Source: Verrucomicrobiota bacterium
GTDB lineage: Bacteria; Verrucomicrobiota; Verrucomicrobiia; Limisphaerales; JADLHS01
Direction of reading: 5' to 3'
Assembly: GCA_025360895.1 (NCBI GenBank)
Contig: JANYBF010000227.1
Location: 1 to 11,931 of the forward strand
Length of the DNA stretch: 11,931 nt
The position numbers and the translations under genes were made by a program. This document shows positions 1 through 6,916 of this stretch, piece after piece (position 1 is the stretch's first letter; the number at the start of each line of letters is the position of its first letter). The notes below the pieces were generated by a model. The model saw only the letters and a program-made list of their open reading frames with translations. It did not search any database and was not told the origin of the DNA.

Positions 1-2728
1 GGGTATTGGTGAAGTTGAAAAAAACGCCGTTGTTATTATTGGTGGCGCGATTCCCGGCCGCGTCTTCCGCGACGGCCATGAAGTGGATGACGCCATTGGG
101 CGGGCTGCCAAGCAACGTAAACATGTGCGAGACGTCCAGGGTGGAATTGGTCAAGGCAAGGCTGGGCGTGTTGGTGCCATAATAGACAATTGATTTCGCG
201 TCCTCGTCCGTGTTCCATGAAACCACCACCTGTCCAAATTGGTTTTGCGCTTGCACATTTGAGATGACCGGCGGCAAGAGATCCGCCAGCGCGGTGAAGA
301 TACGATTGCCAGCGGGCGCGGCGTCCGCATAAACGGCCTCGATGAGATTGCCGTGGGCGAGCTGGAGCTTGCCATCGGCACTGGCGGGACCCGTGGCAGT
401 GGCGACCGCGCCGGTAAACAAGCCGGTCGCACCGTTGGCCAGCAGAGTGAGATTTTCGCCGAGGGGTTCAAGCGTGCTGCGCAGCAAGACCTGCGCGCTG
501 GGTTGACCGGCAAGATTGTAATCCACCAAAGCGAGCCGGATCTGGTCGGGCGCCCGATACACCTGGCGATCGAAAGTTACAATTCCCACACCCGGCGTTC
601 CAAAGCTGCCCGATACGACCAGGGCGAAATCTTGGTCCAAGGCGGCTGTGTCGCGGCGTGCGTCCGCCACCACCCGGGTGCCGCGAATGCGAATGATGTA
701 TTCGCCGGGCACGGGTGCAGAGAGATGCACGGCTTCGACGTTATTGATGGCGTCAGCGCCGGCGGCATTCGGAATGGACTCACCCGAGTCGAAGCGATTG
801 CCACGATAGATTGGGCCGGCCGGCGAAATGACTTCGAGGTCGAGATCGTTGACGAGCGCGATGACGGCGGCGGGATTGCCGGGTACATCGGTATAGGTCA
901 GCGTGATTTTAAGCGGTTCGCTGGTGTCGCGGATGAGAATACGTTTTTCATAAACGGCGTTGTTGGTCAGCAGAACGGTTTGGTCGAGGAAATCGTAATT
1001 GCGGGTTGAGGCGATCAGTGCCGGCAGGTTCACGCGGCCCCAGCCTTCGTCGTCGTTTGGAATGGGACCGGTTTGCACGAAGTCATCCATGTCGGTGGCG
1101 GAATTGATGAGCGCGGCTTTGACGAGCGCCGGGGAGGGGGTGGCGTTGCCATGGGTGGCCCTATAAAATTGCACGAACACGGCCGCCGCGCCGGCAACGT
1201 GTGGTCCAGCCTGGCTGGTTCCACCTTGATAGAGATAATTGTCTGAAATGGGCCACCACGCGAAATCGTCGTTGGCATAGACTGAGCGTAGTGATGCAAT
1301 CCAGCTCCCCGGCGCGACGAGGTCGGGCTTGATGCGACCATCTTCGCAGGGGCCGCGGCTGGAGAAGTCGGCCATGGTATCCGGGCCCGTGTCGTAGATG
1401 GGGAATTCTTCCAGCGGAAGATTGCGCCGATCGTTGTTGGCCGCGCCCGTGGCGATGACATTTTTGCCAACTGCGGGGCTGCCGATGGTACGGGTTGCCG
1501 GCCCGGCGTTGCCGGCGGAGAATTCGAGGATGTAGGGCTGGTCGCCCAGTGTAAGGGCATCGGCGTCCCGGACCAGTCCATCAAATTCCATCGCGCTCAG
1601 ATCGTAGCGACCCTGGGTGTCATCCCCCCAACTGTTCGAGCCAATATCGGCGCCGGCGCGTTTCGCGTCCCGGGTGAGCGTCTCGTAGGTCGGCGGTGCG
1701 GCATAACCACCGGCGGCATCGAAGATCCGTTGGGCAATCAAGCTGGCGCCGGGGGCAACCCCAAGGCCATACAGAAAATTATTCTCGTCGGTCTCGCCGA
1801 CCGTGCCGTTGCCCGCAATGATGCCGGCGCAATGCGTGCCGTGACTGTGTTCATCGGCGGCGTCATCCAGTTGTCCCGGTGCGCCATAATAGAACAGCGC
1901 CTTGACGCGACCTTGAATATCCGGGTGCATGCTGTTCGTGTCGCCGCTGTCGAGTCCGCTGTCCGCCACGGCCACAGTGACGCCGGCGCCGTTGTAGCCG
2001 AGGGATTGCGCGAGCGTCTGGTGTGTTGGGCCATTCCCGGCAACAAGGCGCGCTGCCACTTCGTCATTGAGTTTCATATTGGGCGCCGGTTCGATCCAGA
2101 GCACGGCATCCGAACCGGCCAGGTTGGTGAGTTGGGCGCGATTCAAGCGACCGCGTAACACGGCCCCAAAATAATTGGAACTTTCCTGGTGGATTTGATT
2201 GAACTGAAGTTTAGTTTGCGTGCGTTCCGCCGGAGTGGCTCGCGCCGAAAGCAGAACGGCAACATCCAGCAAATCCGCCGAGGACGATGAACTGAGGGCG
2301 GCTTTTGGCGCATTGGTCGTCCCGGTGATCAATCGAATCAATGCGCTTTGGATTTTATGGTCCGGGCGGTAGGGGCCGACCCAGCGGACGAAATCGAGCT
2401 GGCGGATTCTCCCAGGTTGCACGCCCTCGAACTTGGCCACGAAGGCATCGTCGGGAACATATTGCAAAAGTTCGACCCCGAGGCTTCGAAGCTGTTCGCG
2501 CGTGGCGGGTGGCAACGTGCCGGTGAATTGTATCAGGAACAAGCCGGTGACGGGGCTTTCGGCGGTGGCGACCAAGGCTCGGTCATTTGGAGCAGGCAAC
2601 GAGGACGGTGTGATGGTTTCGTTGCGGAGGCGGATGGATTTGCCCGGCGCTCCCATCGTGGTGACGGCGGAAAGCACGCACAACAAAACAACAATGCGAG
2701 CAACTCGCACGAAAGACTGGAACTTCAC
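1..2728 (-). CDS. Secreted S8 subtilisin-like serine protease, C-terminus off the left edge
   Basis: The open minus frame gives 909 visible residues with no stop before the left edge. The catalytic triad is clear: Asp256 in VAVADSGLDSGD, His296 in HSHGTHCAGI and Ser505 in GGTSQAGPHVAG, with oxyanion Asn407 in EFSAGNAGP. Residues 1-27 form a signal peptide (basic start, hydrophobic VVLLCVLSAV, then a small-residue site), so the protein should be exported. Residues about 30-220 look like a propeptide. After the catalytic domain, residues about 570-700 contain NDLDLEVISPAG and YRGN, as in the C-terminal beta-barrel of KP-43-type alkaline proteases, and from about 815 a fibronectin-III-like module begins. 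The GTG start at 2728 is chosen because it begins the signal peptide and follows AGGA; another GTG lies at 2746. The substrate is unknown; a degradative, nutrient-scavenging role is inferred. Confidence 0.93.
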   Translation of the reverse strand, partial: MKFQSFVRVARIVVLLCVLSAVTTMGAPGKSIRLRNETITPSSLPAPNDRALVATAESPVTGLFLIQFTGTLPPATREQLRSLGVELLQYVPDDAFVAKFEGVQPGRIRQLDFVRWVGPYRPDHKIQSALIRLITGTTNAPKAALSSSSSADLLDVAVLLSARATPAERTQTKLQFNQIHQESSNYFGAVLRGRLNRAQLTNLAGSDAVLWIEPAPNMKLNDEVAARLVAGNGPTHQTLAQSLGYNGAGVTVAVADSGLDSGDTNSMHPDIQGRVKALFYYGAPGQLDDAADEHSHGTHCAGIIAGNGTVGETDENNFLYGLGVAPGASLIAQRIFDAAGGYAAPPTYETLTRDAKRAGADIGSNSWGDDTQGRYDLSAMEFDGLVRDADALTLGDQPYILEFSAGNAGPATRTIGSPAVGKNVIATGAANNDRRNLPLEEFPIYDTGPDTMADFSSRGPCEDGRIKPDLVAPGSWIASLRSVYANDDFAWWPISDNYLYQGGTSQAGPHVAGAAAVFVQFYRATHGNATPSPALVKAALINSATDMDDFVQTGPIPNDDEGWGRVNLPALIASTRNYDFLDQTVLLTNNAVYEKRILIRDTSEPLKITLTYTDVPGNPAAVIALVNDLDLEVISPAGPIYRGNRFDSGESIPNAAGADAINNVEAVHLSAPVPGEYIIRIRGTRVVADARRDTAALDQDFALVVSGSFGTPGVGIVTFDRQVYRAPDQIRLALVDYNLAGQPSAQVLLRSTLEPLGENLTLLANGATGLFTGAVATATGPASADGKLQLAHGNLIEAVYADAAPAGNRIFTALADLLPPVISNVQAQNQFGQVVVSWNTDEDAKSIVYYGTNTPSLALTNSTLDVSHMFTLLGSPPNGVIHFMAVAEDAAGNRATNNNNGVFFNFTNT

Positions 2729-2880
2729 GTTCCTATCGTAATTCACAGCGGAGTTGAAAACAAGCCCGCTTAGGGCTGCAGACGTTGAGTGGCAGGTAAA
2801 AAAGGTTCGCCCTACTCCGGTTCTTGCCCAACACCATTGAGCGAATCAACCGACAACTTCAACCTGCCACCCGACTCACC

Positions 2881-2904
2881 GCGCGGCGCTTGTCTCCGCC
2901 GCGC
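2881..2904. repeat. GC-rich inverted repeat upstream of the dndC-like gene
   Basis: GCGCGGCG and CGCCGCGC form a perfect 8-bp stem around an 8-nt loop. It lies in the divergent spacer between the protease and the dndC-like gene, about 45 nt before the preferred dndC start. No T-run follows, so it is a poor intrinsic terminator; it could be an operator or an insulating hairpin. The function is not shown. Confidence 0.35.
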
Positions 2905-2913
2905 CTTCTGAAT

Positions 2914-2922
2914 TGCTATGCT
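2914..2922 (+). promoter_or_regulatory. Possible extended -10 promoter element for the dndC-like gene
   Basis: TGCTATGCT fits an extended -10 (TG-N-TATGCT). No good -35 is seen at 16-18 nt. It would place transcription start near 2929, about 20 nt before the ATG at 2950, which agrees with the start preferred for the coding sequence. This is a single weak motif. Confidence 0.25.
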
Positions 2923-2949
2923 GCTGTGAACTCCGCAGACTTCGCGCAC

Positions 2950-3933
2950 ATGGCGTCGGCTAATATCTCAGAACTCAAAAATTCTCTGCGCGAATTATAT
3001 CTTGCAGATCAGCGTCCCTGGCTCGTCGGCTTCAGTGGGGGCAAGGACAGTACCTTGGTTGCTCATCTCGTTTTTGACGCAGTCCAATCCATCCCGGAAG
3101 AGCAGCGGACAAAAGAAATTGCCGTCGTTTGCACCGATACCCGCGTCGAGATACCGGCCATTGTCGAAATGATTGAGACTTCTCTGGCCAAGATGCGGAA
3201 GTGTTCTGCCGAACAAAAACTCAACATCGAAGTCCACCTACTCCGTCCTCCACCTGAGCAAAGCTTTTGGGTGAACATCATCGGGCGCAGTTATCCGCCA
3301 CCGAACCGCACCTTTCGCTGGTGTACGCAGCGGATGAAGATTGATCCGGTGACCCGCTTCGTAGAGCAACGTATGGGCCGCTGGCGCGAGGCCATCCTCC
3401 ATTTGGGCGCCCGCCGCGCCGAAAGCGCCACCCGCGCCCAAACTCTGGCGGGACGTGAGACTCGCAACGGCCTTACCCGCCATCCTGATCTTCCGCGTGT
3501 CTGGGTTTCAAACCCAATTCAATTTCTGACCACCGAGGAAGTCTGGGCGTATTTACTCCAAACCCCGGCGGCTTGGGGCGGATCAAACCGCAATCTCTAC
3601 AAGCTCTACAATGCTGCCGGTGGCGGCGAATGTCCGATCCAAATTGATACCAGCACCCCTGCCTGTGGCAATTCCCGTTTCGGCTGCTGGACCTGCACCG
3701 TTGTTGAAAAAGACAAAGCCAGCGAAGGTCTGCTGCAAAGTGGCGATGAACGCATGGAACATCTGCTCGGGTTTCGCGAAACTCTCATCGAGTTCCGTGA
3801 CCCCGCTAACGGCTACCGTGATATGAAGCGGAAGAATGGGGCCGACGGTCCTGGTCCGCTCAAAATCGAAGGTCGCCGCGAACTCCTAAAACGTCTGCTC
3901 AAGCTTCAGGAGGAAACAGCACAACGTAACTGA
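2950..3933 (+). CDS. dndC: DndC-like DNA phosphorothioation sulfurtransferase, short C-terminus
   Basis: This protein belongs to the PAPS-reductase/ATP-pyrophosphatase family. DndC activates the DNA backbone with ATP and carries sulfur into it, using an Fe-S cluster and sulfur from a cysteine desulfurase. Visible marks are the PP-loop SGGKDS at residues 29-34, FRWCTQRMK with Cys125, and the DndC-type cysteine block with Cys228, Cys239, Cys246 and Cys249 (ACGNSRFGCWTC). LGARRAES and CTVVEKDKA are also DndC-like. The ATG at 2950 gives 327 aa and starts just before the conserved LADQRPWLVGFSGGKDS. The open frame extends back to a TTG at 2824, but those 42 residues look non-conserved. The protein ends just after RRELLKRLLKLQEE, where typical DndC proteins continue for roughly 60-150 residues. 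The HNH gene starts 5 nt after the stop, implying co-transcription. DndB, DndD and DndE are absent nearby. Confidence 0.85.
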   Translation: MASANISELKNSLRELYLADQRPWLVGFSGGKDSTLVAHLVFDAVQSIPEEQRTKEIAVVCTDTRVEIPAIVEMIETSLAKMRKCSAEQKLNIEVHLLRPPPEQSFWVNIIGRSYPPPNRTFRWCTQRMKIDPVTRFVEQRMGRWREAILHLGARRAESATRAQTLAGRETRNGLTRHPDLPRVWVSNPIQFLTTEEVWAYLLQTPAAWGGSNRNLYKLYNAAGGGECPIQIDTSTPACGNSRFGCWTCTVVEKDKASEGLLQSGDERMEHLLGFRETLIEFRDPANGYRDMKRKNGADGPGPLKIEGRRELLKRLLKLQEETAQRN

Positions 3934-3938
3934 CAATT

Positions 3939-4841
3939 GTGGACATCAAAGCGTACTGGCTCAAACAAATCGCCACGCTGAAGGTGGACAAAGCCCGGGG
4001 CGATCCCGCTCCGCATAAACCGCTACTGCTCCTTGTCGTTTTAGATTTGGTGGAGGAAGGATTTCTGGAGCAGGAGATTTTAGCTCTCACCGGCGAACTG
4101 GCATTTCGGTTCTGCGCTTACTGGACAGTTGTTGCCTCGCGTCGAACACAGCGGCCAGAAATTCGGATGCCGTTCCATCACTTGAAATCGGGCGGTTTCT
4201 GGACGGCGCTCACAGAAGAAGGAAAACCATCGCCAGACAAAAAACTCACAGCCTTCGCCAAGCTCGATAGTTCCTTCCTGAAATGTATCCAAGAGCAAGA
4301 CTTCAGAAACCAAGCCTGGCGTTTAGCGCTTGGAAAATACTTCTCAAGCGACGAACAGGTAGCGCTGTGTGCCTTGATGGGTATCCCTGTTCCTTTCGAA
4401 GCGCAGGTGCTTCGCGAGTCCGAAGCGGTCGAGCGATTGGCTGCGGTTGAGCAAGGCCGAGAGGCGAGATTTCGACTCACGGTCATTCCAGCTTACAATT
4501 ACACATGCGCTCTTACTGGTTATCGTCTTGTGACAATCACGAGTGGTAGCATCGTTGACGCCGCTCACATCCATCGTTTCGCTGACAGCAGAAACAACGA
4601 CCCACGCAACGGCATTGCGCTCTGTAAGAACGCGCATTGGCTTTTCGACATCGGACTATGGACGCTCGGTGACGACTACCGCGTGCGCGTAGCTTCGACA
4701 AAGTTTTCCGAATCTGGGACTGAGGCTTTGCTTTTGAAATCGTTTGAAGGCCACAAAATTCTTCTTCCCTCCGATACGAAACTCTGGCCAGACCCGATTC
4801 ACTTGGTTTGGCATCGAACGAATCAGTTTGAAGGTGTTTAA
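3939..4841 (+). CDS. HNH endonuclease, probably phosphorothioate-sensing (ScoMcrA-like)
   Basis: The protein is 300 aa, starting at a GTG 5 nt after the dndC-like stop; an in-frame TAA at 3927 excludes longer starts. The C-terminal half is an HNH_2-type nuclease: CALTG at Cys190, DAAHIHRF with His210, RNGIAL with Asn224 and NAHWLFDIGLW with His233, the order of a beta-beta-alpha metal fold. The N-terminal half has RGDPAPHKPLLLL at 20-32, FRFCAYW, and MPFHHLKSGGFW at 77-88. The APHKPLLLL and MPF-x-HL-x-W pattern is, from memory, that of the sulfur-binding domain of ScoMcrA-type restriction enzymes, and also of generic putative restriction endonucleases with an N-terminal reader domain. The HNH call is firm. 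Phosphorothioate recognition is inference, supported by the adjacent dndC. There is no Shine-Dalgarno near the start; an AGGAGG lies about 25 nt upstream inside dndC. Confidence 0.85.
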   Translation: MDIKAYWLKQIATLKVDKARGDPAPHKPLLLLVVLDLVEEGFLEQEILALTGELAFRFCAYWTVVASRRTQRPEIRMPFHHLKSGGFWTALTEEGKPSPDKKLTAFAKLDSSFLKCIQEQDFRNQAWRLALGKYFSSDEQVALCALMGIPVPFEAQVLRESEAVERLAAVEQGREARFRLTVIPAYNYTCALTGYRLVTITSGSIVDAAHIHRFADSRNNDPRNGIALCKNAHWLFDIGLWTLGDDYRVRVASTKFSESGTEALLLKSFEGHKILLPSDTKLWPDPIHLVWHRTNQFEGV

Positions 4842-4973
4842 CGACTATTGATCCTGTGTGGCTTTGTCGGCCTTGCTCACCAGAAGTTCAAGAAGGCGGA
4901 AGCCGCCTTGCGCTTGCAAGGCAAACTACAAACCGGAATGACGCGCCAGTTTTGGAAAGATAGCGGGAAGTGA
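4842..4973 (+). pseudogene. Possible remnant of a protein C-terminus, unidentified
   Basis: After the HNH stop the same frame stays open to a TGA at 4971-4973. Its last part reads LAHQKFKKAEAALRLQGK followed by LQTGMTRQFWKDSGK, a composition that looks like a real protein tail (charged, amphipathic, ending with a lysine-rich stretch). The two other plus frames look like low-quality translation. There is no credible start; a TTG at 4848 would give 41 residues. It could be the surviving end of a gene deleted between the nuclease and the convergent operon, or chance. I do not recognise the family. Confidence 0.22.
4893..4909. terminator. Hairpin between convergent operons, possible terminator
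   Basis: AAGGCGG and CCGCCTT pair over 7 bp around the 3-nt loop AAG. A second small hairpin (CTTGC, loop GCTT, GCAAG) follows at 4907-4920. The site lies between the HNH gene and the convergent DUF4926-like gene, where a bidirectional terminator is expected. There is no U-run on either side, so intrinsic termination is unproven. Confidence 0.3.
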
Positions 4974-4991
4974 ACAGGCCGGGAGCAGTTA

Positions 4992-5228
4992 CTATCCCAA
5001 CGCGCGCACGCAGCACACTTCATCTTCCCGGAGCGGTTCAAGTGCCGATTCGGCCACGGTGATAACAGTGAGAGTTTCACCGAGAGCGTTGAACACTTCG
5101 GCACTGTAGCCGTCCTCGCCGTCGCGGGCGACGTGGTGTTCCACCAGCTTGACGATGTCGCCGCGCTTCAGCCGTTCGGCGGGCAGGTCGCGCGTGAGCA
5201 CCATGTCTGTGTATAGTTCAAACTTCAT
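4992..5228 (-). CDS. Small DUF4926-like protein, partner of the upstream DUF6883-like gene
   Basis: The protein has 78 aa, starting at the ATG of MKFELYTDMVLTRDLP; a longer frame back to 5297 adds residues that overlap the preceding gene and are not conserved-looking. The pattern DMVLTRDLPAERLKRGDIVK, then YSAEVFNALGETLTVITV, then ALEPL, matches from memory the small SH3-like DUF4926 family (DLPE-x-L-x-RGD-x-G, VEFFN-x-x-GET). Function of the family is unknown. Its start overlaps the upstream stop as TGATG, so translation is likely coupled. In such pairs one member may neutralise the other; that is a guess from gene size and layout. Confidence 0.75.
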   Translation of the reverse strand: MKFELYTDMVLTRDLPAERLKRGDIVKLVEHHVARDGEDGYSAEVFNALGETLTVITVAESALEPLREDEVCCVRALG

Positions 5229-5557
5229 CACGTTCTTCGTTTGTCTGGCAGCAGTGTAACAAACTTGGTGACGCCCGACAAGTGTTCGGTCATCCAAATC
5301 GTGCGTACCGCCAGAGTCGCTCTGTTTGGCCCGGTCAAATAGGCCCGAATCTCGTAGTATTGGCCGAACTTGTCGGTTTTGGTGGGCCCGGCGTCCAGCA
5401 TCAGTTGCAGGCGCAAGTCCAGCAGCAATTGGTCGGCGTCTCCCTGCGTGTAACCGGCCCGTTCCAGAAACCCCGACTTGTCGCCACGCGCCTGCGGCAC
5501 GAGCAGGTAGCGCGTCACCTTTTCGCGGACGATCACGGTGTTCGCGGGGAGTTTCAT
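5228..5557 (-). CDS. DUF6883-like small protein
   Basis: The protein has 109 aa. MKLPANTVIV, YLLVPQARGDKSGFLERAGY, FGQYYEIRAYLTGPN, and VRTIWMTEHLSGVTKFVTLLPD fit my recollection of DUF6883, a small alpha/beta domain found alone and as a C-terminal domain of secreted or contact-dependent toxin-like proteins. No enzymatic motif can be named. It starts 7 nt after the cysteine desulfurase stop and overlaps the DUF4926-like gene by one nucleotide (TGATG), so all three probably form one transcript. A toxin-antitoxin-like or toxin-immunity-like role for the pair is possible but unproven. Confidence 0.75.
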   Translation of the reverse strand: MKLPANTVIVREKVTRYLLVPQARGDKSGFLERAGYTQGDADQLLLDLRLQLMLDAGPTKTDKFGQYYEIRAYLTGPNRATLAVRTIWMTEHLSGVTKFVTLLPDKRRT

Positions 5558-5564
5558 CTCGGTT

Positions 5565-6734
5565 TTATCCGCGCAGCAGCTTCACCGTGCCTTGGACTTT
5601 GCTCAACACATTTTTTATCTCTGTCGCCGTGTTCGTCCCATCCAACGAAAACCGGATCATCTGGCGCGATGCCGCTGACTCCGTCTTCATCGCTTTCACG
5701 ACATGGGAAGGTTCGTCGGAGTCGGCGAGGCAGGCGGAACCGGACGAGGCACAGACGCCTGCTTGATCCAACAACAACAGCAGCGCCTCCGATTCGATTC
5801 CGTGGAAAGTGAGGTTGCAGGTGTTTGGCAACCGCTGCGACTTGTGGCCGTTCAACTCCGCGTTGAGAATGCCCTCACCCCCAGTCCCTCTCCCATCTGA
5901 TGGGCGAGGGTAGCCAAGGATGCCTTCCTCCAGCGCATCCCTTAACGGTCGAACGGTACGGTCATAGGTTGGGAGTTTTTTTAGGGCCAATTCAGCGGCT
6001 TTGCCCAGAGCAACTATGAGCGCGACGTTCTCGGTGCCACCACGCCGACCGCGTTCCTGGTGGCCACCGTGGAGATAGGGCGTGAACGGGGACTTGCGCC
6101 GGATGTAAAGGGCACCCACGCCTTTCGGCGCGTTGAACTTGTGGCCCGTGAGCGAGAGATAATCCACCGGCAACTTTGAAACATTGATCGGCACCTTGCC
6201 CGCCGCTTGCACCGCATCGCAATGAAACAACACGCCCCGCGCTTGGCAGACGCGCGCGATGTCTTCAACGGGAAACAGAACGTCCGTTTCGTTATTGGCC
6301 CACAGCAACGAGACAATGGCGGTGTCGTCGGTAAGCGCGGTTTCAAGGTCAACAATTTTGAGCAACCCGTCCCGTTCCACCGGCAAATATGTAACGCGAT
6401 AATTCTCCTGCTCCAACGCCATGCAATAATTTAACACGGAAGAATGTTCGACAGCAGAAGTGATGATGTGACGCTTCTGCGGGTCAGTCTTGAGCGCGGC
6501 ATGAATCGCCGTGTTGTTGCTTTCCGTCGCGCAACTGGTGAAAACCACATCGCGTGAGGAAGCTCCAATAAGTTCGGCGACCTGGGCCCGCGCCGTTTCA
6601 ATCACACCCTTGAGTTTAGACCCAAACTTATAGCTGCTGGATGGATTGCCCCACTCGCCGGTGAGATAAGGCATCATCGCTTCGCGGACTTCTGGCGCGA
6701 TCGGTGTCGTGGCATTATGGTCGAGATAAATCAC
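5565..6734 (-). CDS. Cysteine desulfurase (NifS/DndA-like) with an in-frame repeat insertion
   Basis: This PLP enzyme removes sulfur from cysteine as a persulfide for Fe-S clusters, thio-modification or DNA phosphorothioation. With the GTG start at 6734 the product is 389 aa and begins MIYLDHNATTP, the family's normal N-terminus; the frame extends to a TTG at 6803. Key residues are His97 in AVEHSS, Asp173 and Gln176 in HCDAVQAAGK, the PLP lysine Lys199 in LTGHKFNAPKG, QERGRRGGTEN, and the catalytic Cys335 in SSGSACLADSDEPSH. Residues about 276-290 (RPSDGRGTGGEG and flanks) are encoded by a REP-like palindrome and have no counterpart in NifS, which runs from EEGIL to NG and RLPNT directly. The convergent dndC makes a DndA role attractive, but a housekeeping NifS role is equally possible; sequence alone does not decide. 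Confidence 0.9.
   Translation of the reverse strand: MIYLDHNATTPIAPEVREAMMPYLTGEWGNPSSSYKFGSKLKGVIETARAQVAELIGASSRDVVFTSCATESNNTAIHAALKTDPQKRHIITSAVEHSSVLNYCMALEQENYRVTYLPVERDGLLKIVDLETALTDDTAIVSLLWANNETDVLFPVEDIARVCQARGVLFHCDAVQAAGKVPINVSKLPVDYLSLTGHKFNAPKGVGALYIRRKSPFTPYLHGGHQERGRRGGTENVALIVALGKAAELALKKLPTYDRTVRPLRDALEEGILGYPRPSDGRGTGGEGILNAELNGHKSQRLPNTCNLTFHGIESEALLLLLDQAGVCASSGSACLADSDEPSHVVKAMKTESAASRQMIRFSLDGTNTATEIKNVLSKVQGTVKLLRG
5872..5910. repeat. REP-like palindromic repeat inside the desulfurase gene
   Basis: On the plus strand CCCTCACCCCCAGT leads into CCCTCTCCCATC (5886-5897), one T, then GATGGGCGAGGG (5899-5910). The two arms pair over 12 positions with a single T/C mismatch. 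This is the CCCTCACCCCCAGYCCCTCTCCC type of dispersed GC-rich repeat seen in many bacterial genomes, recalled from memory. Only one copy is seen in the window. It is in frame and has no stop in the desulfurase direction. Confidence 0.7.
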
Positions 6735-6843
6735 AGCTTTGACTGGCAACGATTTTAGCGAAGAGCCATGAAGATAAGCAACAACCGCTGCGGGCTGAGG
6801 CAATGGCGAGTTGCCGTGTTGTGCCCGTCCTTCTTAACAAAGA

Positions 6844-6871
6844 AATTCAAAAATGAATTGTGCGTGCACGC
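6844..6871. repeat. Two adjacent palindromes upstream of the desulfurase gene
   Basis: AATTCA-AAAA-TGAATT (6844-6859) is a perfect 6-bp inverted repeat, and GCGTGCACGC (6862-6871) is a perfect 10-bp palindrome two bases further. They lie about 110-140 nt before the desulfurase GTG, in the spacer after the pseudopilin stop. Either could be an operator; the AT-rich one may also lie in the promoter. No regulator is encoded nearby. Confidence 0.3.
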
Positions 6872-6916
6872 TCTATCATCAACTAATCGGCGCACGACTG
6901 CCGTGAAGGTTAACGG

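Noticed and set aside
353..1009. A 218-codon open frame on the plus strand
   Set aside because: It is antisense to the subtilase, whose frame is continuous and motif-rich.
2824..2949. N-terminal extension of the dndC-like protein to the TTG at 2824
   Set aside because: The added 42 residues cross a GC hairpin and a possible -10 element and have an arginine/proline-rich, non-conserved look.
6735..6803. N-terminal extension of the cysteine desulfurase to the TTG at 6803
   Set aside because: The family starts at the YLDHNATTP strand; the GTG at 6734 yields this exactly, and the extra 23 residues resemble no targeting signal.
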